A DNA stretch of 64,000 nt, taken from NCBI RefSeq assembly GCF_964340395.1, contig NC_135558.1:17082271-17146270 (forward strand), given 5' to 3'. This document shows positions 25,401-37,600 of this stretch, in pieces; positions within the stretch are counted from its first letter, which is position 1; each line of letters begins with the position of its first letter. The DNA comes from Glandiceps talaboti. Taxonomy: Eukaryota > Hemichordata > Enteropneusta > Spengelidae. A model generated the notes under the pieces. The model made no database searches. It was not told where the DNA came from and worked only from the letters and a program-made list of their open reading frames with translations. The position numbers were made by a program, and so were the translations under genes.

Positions 25401-27777
25401 TAGAAAATACTACATCAACAGATCAGTCAACACCTGGACCAAACTATAACTTAACACTAATATTAGTAAATGCAAGACCCATCCAAATACATGCAAATAT
25501 GCATTACATGGTGACATACCATTGATAGCTGTCTTCTGATTGGCTAAGTAGGGGGGGGGGGGGTGGCTATGACCTCTACTTTAAATACTGCACAATGATG
25601 AAAATGTTACTTCAATACAGAGGAGTTATATTTATTCTAGTGCAGTGTCCAGCTTTGTGTTATTTCCATAAAAGTAGAGTAAAAACATTTGAGTCAAAAC
25701 GTTGTTATATCTAGCCTGTAGACAAGGAAAACAAATCTTAGAAATACTACATGCCCCTATGACCTGGAACTATTTAGATCTGTCATCATAGGCCTTGGAG
25801 TGCCTAACACTGAGTCAGAATGGCCAAATGATGTAACAATGTAACACAAGGTGATCTTATTCTCACAAACCAGAGTTTGTTTGTTTTTTCTGTGACACTG
25901 TGAAATAACGAAATAACTTCTTGGCGGTGTGTCTTGGACGGTGCCATAACAGAGACTATGGTTTACGAAATTATGATGATGGGTGATCTTTCAGTAAGTA
26001 AATCAACACAAAGAGGTATTAAAGTTGAAAGTAAGAAAAAAATTAATGAAAAATATCGTTGACTCGGGTAATCCTACTGGGGCTTTAATAATTACTGTAT
26101 TATACAACCATAAAATTATACTAACCTTGAGTACGAGACCAATTCTTGCAGCTTCTTTTCCGTCTATCAGATCACCAGTAAACAGTAAACGTTTAGCTTG
26201 CTCAGCTCCTACTCTGTACACCCACATAGCAGAAGTTGGACAACCCCAAACTCTGAAATTAACAAGTCCAAATATTGTAAAAGATAACCAAAGAAAGATA
26301 GTGTGTTTTGACAGAATCTACAATCTAAAGATTCCAAGTCAGCCATCTTATAAACTATTTGGCCATCATGACATTGTAGGTGCATACATCAATACATTAA
26401 TGAAGTAAAGTCCGGTAGATACATACATAATCTGTTATCTACCAACAATATGGTCTGCGATTAATTAAAACTTACCTAGATGGAGGATATCCAATCCTGG
26501 CATTTTCTTCCATGATGACCATATCACAACACAATGCTATATCACTACCACCAGCGACAGCAAATCCACGCACCTTACATATCGTTGGTTTATAACTCTT
26601 CCATAGTGACATGAAAGCTTCAGTACATGCACCCATAAATTTATAATCAATGTATGGGTCCCATGGCATCTTTTGACTACCTGCAAAATGTATAGAGAGA
26701 TATGACAAAATTGTTTTAATGTAATTCAAACGTTGGAGTTATTTTTACCACACCGTTCCCTCTTTTTTATGGCATCTTTTGACTGACTGCAAAACATATG
26801 GAGAGATGAAGAAAACAGATTATAATGTGACTTGAGCACTAGAGTTTTTCCCCCCAAATTTGTTCCTAGCTTTTCTGTTAACACTGTATGGAAACACAGT
26901 TCTAAGTTGTTTTCTACTTTACCATACAGGGGAAACACTGACTTACCATTACAGGATTATCTAATCTAGTGTAACCATTCAATGGTAGCAGTTCTACATG
27001 ATCTATCATTCATACCCAGTGATTTGGAAGAGAATAAACAGACTTTCATCTGAATTGACAAAAAACTTCTGCATTCATAAATAAACCTTAGATCTTTCTC
27101 CTTAGGTATTTGTTTGTACACAACTAAAAACATGTTGGGAGAAAGAGGATTAATTAATCTCAGAGGTTTATTTTGGATTAATGATAAATTAAAAAGACAG
27201 AACTCACATGTAACCCCTCTGTCACTTTCAGCATATTTTTTCAAATCATAACCTGAACTGAAAGCTCTACCACTCCCAGACAAGACAATGACTTTGACAG
27301 AATCATCATCATTGGCTAATAAGACAGATTGGTATAATTCTTTTGGTGTATGTTCATCTATGGCTGAAATAAAAACAATAAAAAATTGATAAATGATATA
27401 GTTCTAAACTTTAACAAAGTGGGGGTTGCAACAATCTCAAATGTATGATATTCATTGTTAGTAAAACCACAGGCCTCTTCACAGCACTGCCATGACACTC
27501 TGCAGAGAGGTTACACATTATTTTCCATTGTTTCAGCAGAAAAATATTCTCTGCCGTGTGAAAATGCAAGATGTTTTGAAGTGTATATACTTTTGTGTCT
27601 TTGCTAAAGTGGAATCAGATTTTTGGCAGTTGATATTTCTAGATGTCTGTAGCTTCTAAAGTATGCAACGCAGTGCCAAAAGATTTGGCTTTGACCTGGG
27701 CACACTGGCTTGGTCTCAAACTCTGACTTGCAGAACACATAAACACAAACAGCAGACAGACAGACAGAAACACATAG

Positions 27778-27813
<36 letters not shown>

Positions 27814-28358
27814 TAGACAACTTACCATTAAGTCTATGAGGTCTGTTTAGTGTGATGTATGCCACTTTGTCTTTTGTTGTATATTCAACACTTTTAAACT
27901 CCTCAGGTTTAATATCAGATAATGAAAACATTATAGTTCTTCTACTCACAACTGGTACTGTAGCAATATTAGATGAAAGTAACTGTTTGAACAGGACCTA
28001 CAATAAATATATAAATACCATAACTCTGGCTGCAATGGATTATTTCTCTGAAAAAAAGCTCAATTTGAAAGTTTTGACCATGCAGAAGTCACAATTTTAA
28101 ACATTTTTTGAACAACAATCCTTTATTCTTACATCGACAATGGGTATTTAATTTTGGAGTGTTTATTCACTACATATTATACCTATCCCTGTTGTTATAT
28201 ATTTGTAAAAGACACTTGGCTTGCTGTTGATAAGGGCATGGTTTCAGTTGCTAGGCAAATTTGTGTTGATTTTTTAAATTTGTCTGAAAAATATACCACC
28301 TAAATATTCGACGACGTGTATTATCCCAGGAGTAACATCCCCTAACACAGATATGCAT

Positions 28359-28397
<39 letters not shown>

Positions 28398-29585
28398 ATA
28401 CCTGCATGACACCTGATCCTTCAAGTTAAGTTAAGGTGCCTTTTTTTACAATGAAAAAATAACAAGATAACTATGGCACAAGAATGTGTACCCTTGATAG
28501 ATAGTATATCAATATATAAACTGACCAGAATATTCCATGTGAGTAGAGTATATGCATTTGGAAAACTAGGGAAATCCCTGGAAGCAAATACTACAGCACT
28601 GCCACAGTCATGTAAAATCATTATTGTCATCATAGCTGTGTGTTAACATACACCCACCAAACATGTACCCACCAAAGAAGTATATATTCGTTTCTTAAAT
28701 GTTGATTTTACTGCATAAAGCTCTGTTTACACACCATTCATGGACTATATCAATCTAATACTATATAGTACAGCGAGATTGATACAATTAAAAATTAACT
28801 GTTCGAGGTAACAGGTCACCTTGGTGTGTCACTGGTGTCAAAGGCACTCGAATCAATGTGTATGATTTTAAAAAATGAAGAGTGAATAAGAGTTTCCCCC
28901 CCCCCCCCCCAAATCATACAGATTGATTCGAGTGCCTGTAACTGGCGCATGTCAACAGCTGATCTGGATCACAGTCGCTTGTAAAGTGTTATTCCTTAAA
29001 TTTCCTAAATGGTTTTATTCTTGTCTATGACGGTCCTAATACAGAACAATGACGTTATTATAGGGATTGGCGATATTCTTATAAAATCGGTAGCGATGTC
29101 ATACACCCCTACAGCGTTGTATGTATGTAGGGGGGGGGGGTATGACATCGCTACCGATTTTATAAGAATATCGCCAATCCCTATAATAACGTCATTGTTC
29201 TGTATTAGGACCGTCATGCATAGACAAGAATAAAACCATTTAGGAAAGGAATAACAGTTTACAAGCGACTGTGATCTGGATACCAAATATCGAATCATGT
29301 CAATCCCTCACTTTAAATCTGTTGTCTAGTGCTATCCCTTAGACTTAGGCCCTATGGGATAGCACTAGACAACAAATTTAAAGCCCTATATTGATCGACA
29401 TACGACATGTGTTATGGGGTTGGCAGAGTTCAGCGTAGGGTTAGAGTCATGCAAAACTAGGTCACACTGCACTCCACTCGTCATCTGGGAGGTAAAAGCA
29501 AAACGGCGGCAATATTAACTGTGCAGGTATTATCAGGTTCCTAAGCTATATAACATTATCAGTTTACCTTGGAGAGTTTAAACAT
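22444..29585 (-). CDS. Crotonase/enoyl-CoA hydratase-like protein, copy 2
   Basis: Close paralogue of copy 1 with identical gene structure. Exons in transcript order: 29568-29585, 27826-27997, 27208-27363, 26476-26680, 26126-26252, 24958-25062, 23311-23457, 22444-22482 (TGA). Total 969 nt, 322 residues, all GT-AG, intron phases 0,1,1,2,0,0,0. The N-terminus MFKLSK plus exon 2 again gives a basic, acid-free mitochondrial-type leader. The motifs FSSGYDLKKYAE, VAGGSDIALCCD and IGYPPSRVWGCP are kept, with Asp in place of the first hydratase Glu and no second Glu. Exon 7 looks identical at nucleotide level to that of copy 1 and exon 4 nearly so, consistent with a recent duplication. Intron 3 carries a short relic of the exon 4 start. 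It appears intact and expressible; substrate unknown. Confidence 0.9.
24531..24897. mobile_element. Palindromic MITE with TTAA target sites, copy a
   Basis: 367 bp, flanked on both sides by TTAA. Ends are AGTGGCCATATGGATG and CATACGACCACT. The two halves are reverse complements across the whole element, centred on GTTATTGTACGTACAATAAC. It sits in intron 6 of crotonase copy 2. TTAA targets are typical of piggyBac-related MITEs; that affiliation is inferred. Confidence 0.85.
26769..26809 (-). pseudogene. Relic of crotonase exon 4 start in intron 3 of copy 2
   Basis: Repeats the exon 4 5' border and its intron flank (GGCATCTTTTGACT then CTGCAAAAC, GGAGAGATGA) about 100 bp upstream of the real exon. 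Copy 1 has no such duplicate. It lacks the body of the exon and cannot code. Confidence 0.7.
27780..27812. repeat. (CA)n microsatellite beside exon 2 of copy 2
   Basis: A CA run 15 nt downstream (in transcript sense TG) of the exon 2 donor, at the same distance as in copies 1 and 3. Confidence 0.95.
28832..28946. repeat. Hairpin repeat in intron 1 of copy 2
   Basis: Arms around AGGCACTCGAATCAAT and ATTGATTCGAGTGCCT pair over about 35 bp; the loop includes a C14-16 run. Confidence 0.8.
28960..29282. repeat. Long near-perfect inverted repeat (~145 bp arms)
   Basis: Left arm runs from GATCACAGTCGCTTGTAAA to GTAGCGATGTCATAC, and the right arm is its reverse complement from GTATGACATCGCTAC to TTTACAAGCGACTGTGATC. 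Loop about 35 bp with a G10 run. It lies in intron 1 of copy 2, absent from copy 1. The near-perfect arm identity suggests a young foldback element. Confidence 0.9.
29300..29395. repeat. Third adjacent hairpin, intron 1 of copy 2
   Basis: TTGTCTAGTGCTATCCC and GGGATAGCACTAGACAA are exact inverted repeats with TTTAAA extensions on both arms and a spacer of about 14 bp. Confidence 0.85.
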
Positions 29586-31691
29586 TATACTGTAACAGTG
29601 TAACACACACAATATTGTAAACCACCAGAGATCAAGAGTTGCTTGTCGTCTGCTGCCGCCTGTCTATCGCAGATGATGCACGCGATGTCGTTTATCGCCC
29701 CCTAGTGTTGAGTTCAATTTTAAGCATACTTTTGTTTTCAATCTTTGCATTTTGTTCACAGCTCCCTACTTTAATGTTAGTATGGTTCCTGGGGTATGGT
29801 AATGCATCCATGGTCTTTTATGTTCCTGTGTATAAAATATTCAATAGTGATACTGCATGATGAATCACTTTTTTTTTCATTTCTTGCTCCTAAACTATCA
29901 AGATTACCATCAAACCAACAAACACACATCAAACGTGACAAATTTCAGATTCATATTCATGCATAAAATTATCTTTATACTTCATAATTTTGAAAAATGA
30001 TCACTAAAAGCTGAAATCATATTATTATAAAATAATATATTTTATTCACATTCCTCTATAATACTTGACAGTCAAGACTATAAGATTTGCCCGAAATGTG
30101 GCGCTGTTATCAAAACTTGACAAAAGTATTCTCTAAAAAATACCATTTTACTGGTCCTAATATTTGCATTGTGTTCATCTGGTAGACCCCCAAAAGTAAA
30201 TCTGATATCAAGCTCATAACAGTGGCTTCATTGTAAATACTTTCATTGGAAGAATTTTCTTTAACAGAAATACAGCTGCTATCTGGTTTTGGTGTAAGTT
30301 ACTCAACTTTGTGGCCTCTTATGATGGAAATTGCATGGTCTCATTAATAAGTTCAGGGATGTAACTTATTTTAAAGGTTGCTGGTCAAAAGTGAAAAAGT
30401 ATTTGATAATATCTACGGATGAGACTTATACAACTATCGACATCAGACCGTGGACGAACAGATCCTGTTACAAACAAGGAAAAGGAAACAAGGAAAGTAA
30501 ACAATTGAATTGGATTAATAACGCTTGGCACAGCAGGTTGGAACAGTAGAGACTTGTATTAGAATTCATCATTTGATAAGAACAGTTTAATTGCTACTTT
30601 GCATGGTAGTTCATGTGCACAAACAAAATTTCCAGTTTCCCTGTTATTTTATGTAAACATAAAGAGGCCATAACACTACTGTATTCAATTCAAACAATGG
30701 TGCATAATACAACTTCAAGTCTCTGCTGTGCCAAGTATTATTATTAATCCAGTTCATTTGTTTACTTTCCCTGTTTTTAAGAGGTTCCGTTTGTCCACGG
30801 TCTGATGTCGGCAGTTGTAAATTTGCTAACCAATTGAGATATACTGGTTGAAACAAAGAATTTTTTTACACACGTTCCTGAAGAAGTAGCCAGCAAAAGA
30901 TTATGGAGCAGCTGGTTGTTTTGATGGCTTCCAGCCCTTACAGCTAAAATGATGTTGGTTTGGTGTTTTACTCATGTAACATGATATTTTTCCCACACCT
31001 TCAGACAACTTCTAATGCAAGAGAAACAATTACATAGGCGCTGCACACAGTGGGGATGTAGAAGTACAAAATGTAGTTAAATTGATATGTTGATTATAAA
31101 CAACAGACTGCATGCAATCATTAAAATCATCAAGTCCATGTGTAATGTTTTCATTTAATAAAAGCCTGTTTCTACTGCTCTGTAAAAGAATAGCAATGCT
31201 TATTAGTGTTCAATGTGATTGGGTAATGGATCCTGCTGTGTTTATTGTGTCTCTGTTATTGTTATTCTAGAGTTGAAATATGTCTAGCTCTGTGTCAAAA
31301 ACATAATGTCCTATGAGTGAAACACTAAGCCTACATCATTTTAGCTGTACCTACGGCACATCCCGAATAAATAATTAGCTTGCTGTCTAAACAAAGTATG
31401 CTCACTGAGATGCAAAGGATTGTGGGATTAACTGTAGTCATGGCAATACTGAACCAGGGCTGATCCAAATGGTAGCCTCCTCCTGCAAGGTCCTAGGCAA
31501 ATATGACTAATTATAGTCAGAAAGTAGCAGATTGATTAATTGTGATTTACTCATGTTTATCGATAGAACGATACACATCCCATAATGCATCATTCAAGAT
31601 GTCAGATTAATAAGTTCTATATTTCAACAGTATCCCATAATGCATCATTCAAGATGGCAGGTTAATACGTTCTATATTTCAATAGTATCTG
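29586..31691. other. Intergenic between copies 2 and 3, with inverted duplicate
   Basis: No gene. The left part (to about 30345) is the 5' flank of copy 2, homologous to 20050-21340. Segments at about 30395-30560 and 30690-30880 are inverted relatives (share CATCAGACCGTGGAC and AACTGGATTAATAA-type words), suggesting a decayed palindromic element. Segments 31577-31631 and 31633-31687 are a direct duplication (CCCATAATGCATCATTCAAG) ending 4 bp before the stop codon of copy 3. Confidence 0.6.
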
Positions 31692-34600
31692 TTACAGCTT
31701 TGGATTGAGGTCAGACCACAGGGTTTCATCCTGGAATAAGAAAGAAAGAGAAACATAACTAAAATGAACTGAACTTTCAAACAACTAATATATAGTTCAA
31801 GGGTTCATACACTTTAAAATAATTTCACATTGAAGATGATTTATGTGACACTGAAGGAATTTTCATGGTTTTGATGCGAACTAGCTGTTGTGGCGCTTCT
31901 CTGAAAATATGTATGTATTTCTTACTTTCCACCAAATTTTGGGGAAAAAATTTTAATTCACAAATGTACATGACAGAATAATACATTTTCAAATACCCTA
32001 ATCCCCATTTGCAATGTATCTGCCTCTCAAACTTTGGCAAAACATGTTGAATTAAATTTAAGTCTGAAAACATCCTGACTTCCTGAAGAGTAGCATTGAT
32101 GTAGGTGTTTTTAAAAGCATACACCACTGAACACCAGGTACACGAAATGATTCAAGTGGCTTACTCTATATATGGATGAGAATTTTTTTTTTTGGAGTTT
32201 TTTTATAGATTTTTCATTGATAACATAACTTTAGGTTTTTCTACTTGAAAAAAACAATGTGAAATAACATATACATATACATTTCAAGTAACTCTATAAA
32301 TCGCAAAACATTTTTTTAAAATGAGTAAAATGTTTGTTATTCTACGTGCAATAATAAACCTTTTACAATTTTTGTATCTTTTTACAATTTATTGAGTTAC
32401 AAAACAAGGACTTGGTATATTATGTTATATTATGTTATTTCGCATTGTGTTTCAAGTAGAAAAATATACTAAAGTTGTCTTATCAATTACAATTCAAAAA
32501 TGAATACCCCAATTTTAATCCATATGACCACTTTAATAACTGAGCCATTACGCTTGGCAGCACTGATAATACACACACTACTATTTATGCGAGAATGGAG
32601 ACTATTTGCTATTACTTACGAGAATACTCTACAAGTCCAAGAAATGTACCAATTAATCAAAGAACATTTAATTAAAAACACTCACCCCTGAATCTCTTTC
32701 CTTGACTGCTTGTTTAAATCCAATATCAGCAGCCCTTTGCTGGAACTTTATACCTTCAGGTGAATGTCGCGTCATGCCATCAAATATTGACGCCAAACGT
32801 TGGCTTGACGACAAACCCATGTGTTCTACTGCCTGATTTATGACTTGTTTTTGGAAGAAAAGTTGATTACTTGGAACATTGACCATTCTTTGCACCAATT
32901 TATTGACTTCGGCATCTAACTGATCAGCTGGGACAGCCTGTGAAAACAAGTAAGAAATAGTCATAGTTTGTGAATTAAGGTCCCCCTGGGTGCCCTCAGA
33001 GCTAATCTGATGCACATGAATATCATGTAACACACCAAAATTTGACTACAATGCTCCCCTATTCCAAGTTTTATGCAGTGACTAGGGTGCCGTGTAAGCA
33101 ATTTGACACCAGTGATGTACAACAATTTCTTGTGACTCATCAAAATTAATGGTGCTCCTAAATCCCTTAATATCTGGAGACTCACATGAAAACCAATTTT
33201 TCATCGTTTTGAACCACAACAAAATATTTTGTCTTTCAGAATAGGGAACCCTTATTTTTATTCCAAAGGTAAATATCAGTAATCATAAGAAAAAACCCGG
33301 CAGGATACTGTAGTGGGTCTGTGTTTTTCATCCCTGACACAAAGCAATATTTTGTGACCTAATGAAATTTATTGTTCTCTGATCCCTATATATAGTCTAG
33401 TTCCTATACAGTATCTTTACCGTCAATCACAGTCTAGTCAAAGTCGTTGCTCTAGAAGTCCTGAAATGCAATTTAAAATTAAAGCACCCACACATTCATT
33501 AACATCATGTCTTTTTTAATCCAATAACACAGTCTCTCATAAAGTTAGTGTTTGTATTGGAGCAGTTATGTAATGTCCAAATATCATGCTATACTTGTCA
33601 GCTAAGGATGCTACTTATACACTGTTTACGTCACTATAGCAGCTGGGGTTCACTGATTGGACGATCAACTTTCTGTCCTGATCGAGGGACTTTGACCAGA
33701 CTGTGGTTAGAAACCACAGTTGGCATCCAGAAAATCCCCATATAACATCTCACACACACACAAAAAAATTAATTTTACATCTATTTGACCCACAAAATCA
33801 TTTTTATCTGTTATTTTTATGACACAACATACTGATGGTCACAAGGAAATCTCTATAGTTTGTCAAAATCAAATCATAATTCGTGCATATATAAAAATTT
33901 TGATACTCAATTTGCCAACTTTCTGAAAAGTTATCATACATGTGTATTTATTTTTATATTATATTTTAATTTTGTCGTTTTGATGGTTAACATTGTGACA
34001 GACAGTATATTCTACATTTAGTCTGTACTTCTAAAAAAAATTACCAAACCAAGTTTTGATTCTGTACTTTTAAAAAAACAATACCTTAAGAACCAAACCA
34101 AGTTTAGCAGCTTCAATTCCATCAATTAAGTCACCAGTGAGTAACATTCTTTTCGCTTTTTCTGCTCCCATTCTGTACGCCCACATTGCACTGTGTGGAC
34201 AACCCCACACCCTGTGAAGATAAAATAATTGCAAGACATACGCCTCAATCATCCAGGTATAACAAAGTAATTATAATCTATCCGACTGGACTTGCTGTTG
34301 TTTCGCATGGCAACAGTTTCACTTATCCTGGACAATTGACATCATCACATGACAATGCAATTCTATCACTTGTCACCATGGCAACCACTTGTCATTTGTT
34401 CATCAGTCAGCTAAAGAAGGGACAGCGACAGGATGAGAACCTACCAACCTACCTTATTGGAGGATATCCATGAGATAGTACAACCTACCTTATTGGAGGA
34501 TATCCAATCCATGAGATAGTACAACCTACCTTATTGGTGGACATCCAATCTATGAGATAGTACAACCTACCTTATTGGAGGATATCCAATCCATGAGATA

Positions 34601-37600
34601 GTACAACCTACCTTATTGGAGGATATCCAATCTATGAGATAGTACAACCTACCTTATTGGAGGATATCCAATTCATGAGATTTAGTACAACCTACCTTAT
34701 TGGAGGATATCCAATTCATGAGATTTAGTACAACCTACCTTATTGGTGGATATCCAATCCATGAGATAGTACAACCTACCTTATTGGTGGATATCCAATC
34801 CATGAGATAGTACAATCTACCTTATTGGAGGATATCCAATCCATGAGATATAGTACAACCTACCTTATTGGAGGATATCCAATTCATGAGATATAGTACA
34901 ACCTACCTTATTGGAGGATATCCAATCCATGAGATATAGTACAACCTACCTTATTGGTGGATATCCAATCCATGAGATAGTACAACCTACCTTATTGGAG
35001 GATATCCAATCCATGAGATATAGTACAACCTACCTTATTGGAGGATATCCAATCCATGAGATATACCCCCGGTAGTACAACCTACCTTATTGGAGGATAT
35101 CCAATCCATGAGATATAGTACAACCTACCTTATTGGAGGATATCCAATCCATGAGATTTAGTACAACCTACCTTATTGGAGGATATCCAATTCATAAGAT
35201 AGTACAACCTACCTTATTGGTGGATATCCAATCCATGAGATAGTACAACCTACCTTATTGGAGGATATCCAATCCATGAGATTTAGTACAACCTACCTTA
35301 TTGGTGGATATCCAATCCATGAGATAGTACAACCTACCTTATTGGAGGATATCCATGAGATAGTACAACCCACCTTATTGGAGGATATCCAATCCATGAG
35401 ATAGTACAACCTACCTTATTGGAGGATATCCAATCCATGAGATATAGTACAACCTACCTTATTGGAGGATATCCAATCCATAAGATAGTGCAACCTACCT
35501 TATTGGAGGATATCCAATCCTTAAGATAGTACAACCTACCTTATTGGAGGATATCCAATCCATGAGATTTAGTACAACCTACCTCATTGGAGGATATCCA
35601 TGAGATAGTACAACCTACCTTATTGGAGGATATCCAATCCATAAGATAGTGCAACCTACCTTATTGGAGGATATCCAATCCTTAAGATAGTACAACCTAC
35701 CTTATTGGTTGATATCCAATCCATAAGATAGTGCAACCTACCTTATTGGAGGATATCCAATCCATAAGATAGTGCAACCTACCTTATTGGAGGATATCCA
35801 ATCCATAAGATAGTGCAACCTACCTTATTGGAGGATATCCAATCCTTAAGATAGTACAACCTACCTTATTGGTTGATATCCAATCCATAAGATAGTGCAA
35901 CCTACCTTATTGGAGGATATCCAATCCATAAGATAGTACAACCTACCTTATTGGAGGATATCCAATCCATAAGATAGTACAACCTACCTTATTGGAGGAT
36001 ATCCAATCCATAAGATAGTGCAACCTACCTTATTGGAGGATATCCAATCCATAAGATAGTGCAACCTACCTTATTGGAGGATATCCAATCCATAAGATAG
36101 TACAACCTACCTTATTGGAGGATATCCAATTCATGAGATTTAGTACAACCTACCTCATTGGAGGATATCCATGAGATAGTACAACCTACCTTATTAGAGG
36201 ATATCCATGAGATAGTACAACCTACCTTATTGGAGGATATCCAATCCATGAGATAGTACAACCTACCTTATTGGAGGATATCCAATCCATGAGATAGTAC
36301 AACCTACCTTATTGGAGGATATCCAATCCATGAAATAGTACAACCTACCTTATTGGTGGATATCCAATCCATGAGATAGTACAACCTACCTTATTGGTGG
36401 ATATCCAATCCATGAGATAGTACAACCTACCTTATTGGAAGATATCCAATCCATGAGATAGTACAACCTACCTTATTGGAAGATATCCAATCCATGAGAT
36501 AGTACAACCTACCTTATTGGAAGATATCCAATCCATGAGATTTAGTACAACCTACCTTATTGGTGGATATCCAATTCATAAGATTTAGTACAACCTACCT
36601 TATTGGTGGATATCCAATTCATAAGATTTAGTACAACCTACCTTATTGGTGGATATCCAATCTTTGCATCTTCTGCCATGATAATGATATCAGTACACAA
36701 TGCCAAGTCACTGCCACCAGCCACACAAAAACCGTGTATTTTACAGATAGTTGGTTTGTAACTCTTCCATAGTGACATATAGGCTTCGGTAGCACTATGT
36801 ACTTGCTTGAAATCTTGGTAGGGATCCCATGGCATCTTTTGACTCACTGATAATCATCAAGATGACACAATAATGTAAAGGTTATATAAATATTCAATAC
36901 CGTCTACTTTATGAAATGTAAGTCAGAAAATGAATGACAAATTCTTACTTATAACTGCTGTGTCAGATAACGTCAGTATGCATCACCAGGTGATATGAAT
37001 CAATAAGGAGGGTGGAGGTATTCAATGTAAGCATAGTTGTAAGACAATCACAAAGGGAAAGACTTCATGATGGCCTCATTATAATAATGATGATTGCGTG
37101 TATTTATAATGCATCTGTTCTCCTGAGAGTTCCAGGCACTCACAATTATTACCCCTGGCATGGATCAATAGTGACACAACAATCCCTTTATACTTCCACC
37201 AATTCCTGGGAGCATACAATCCATTGCAGCCTTTAACAGCGCATAGGATTAAAGCATTCACATTACAGCCTCTATCCTACCAGGTCCCCAATTATACAGC
37301 TTGGTTGACTGGGGCACAATCATGGTTCAAATCTTGCCCAAGGACTTTAGCCACTCAGAAACAAACAGCAGTGGCGAGGCTCAAACTTGCAATCTGCAAG
37401 CCAGCCACTCTATAATTACACTCTTCGGCCATCATGACTCCAAATATGATACACTGAGTGGATCCTGAGCTGTTGTAATTTGAAATCTTATTTAATGTTT
37501 ACATTTGAATAATGAACCATTGGGCCATATGGGGCAAATGTGAGTGTTAAGTTGAAATCAACCCAATGCAATATGACTCTATGCTACGTCGTACTTACAC

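Noticed and set aside
31825-32127. 100-codon minus-strand frame just upstream of the last exon of copy 3
   Set aside because: It lies within the last intron, is absent from the corresponding introns of copies 1 and 2, and has no homology known to me.
34449-36659. Direct-repeat array resembling CRISPR
   Set aside because: The units are contiguous with no unique spacers, the context is a spliced animal gene, and the unit derives from the neighbouring exon border.
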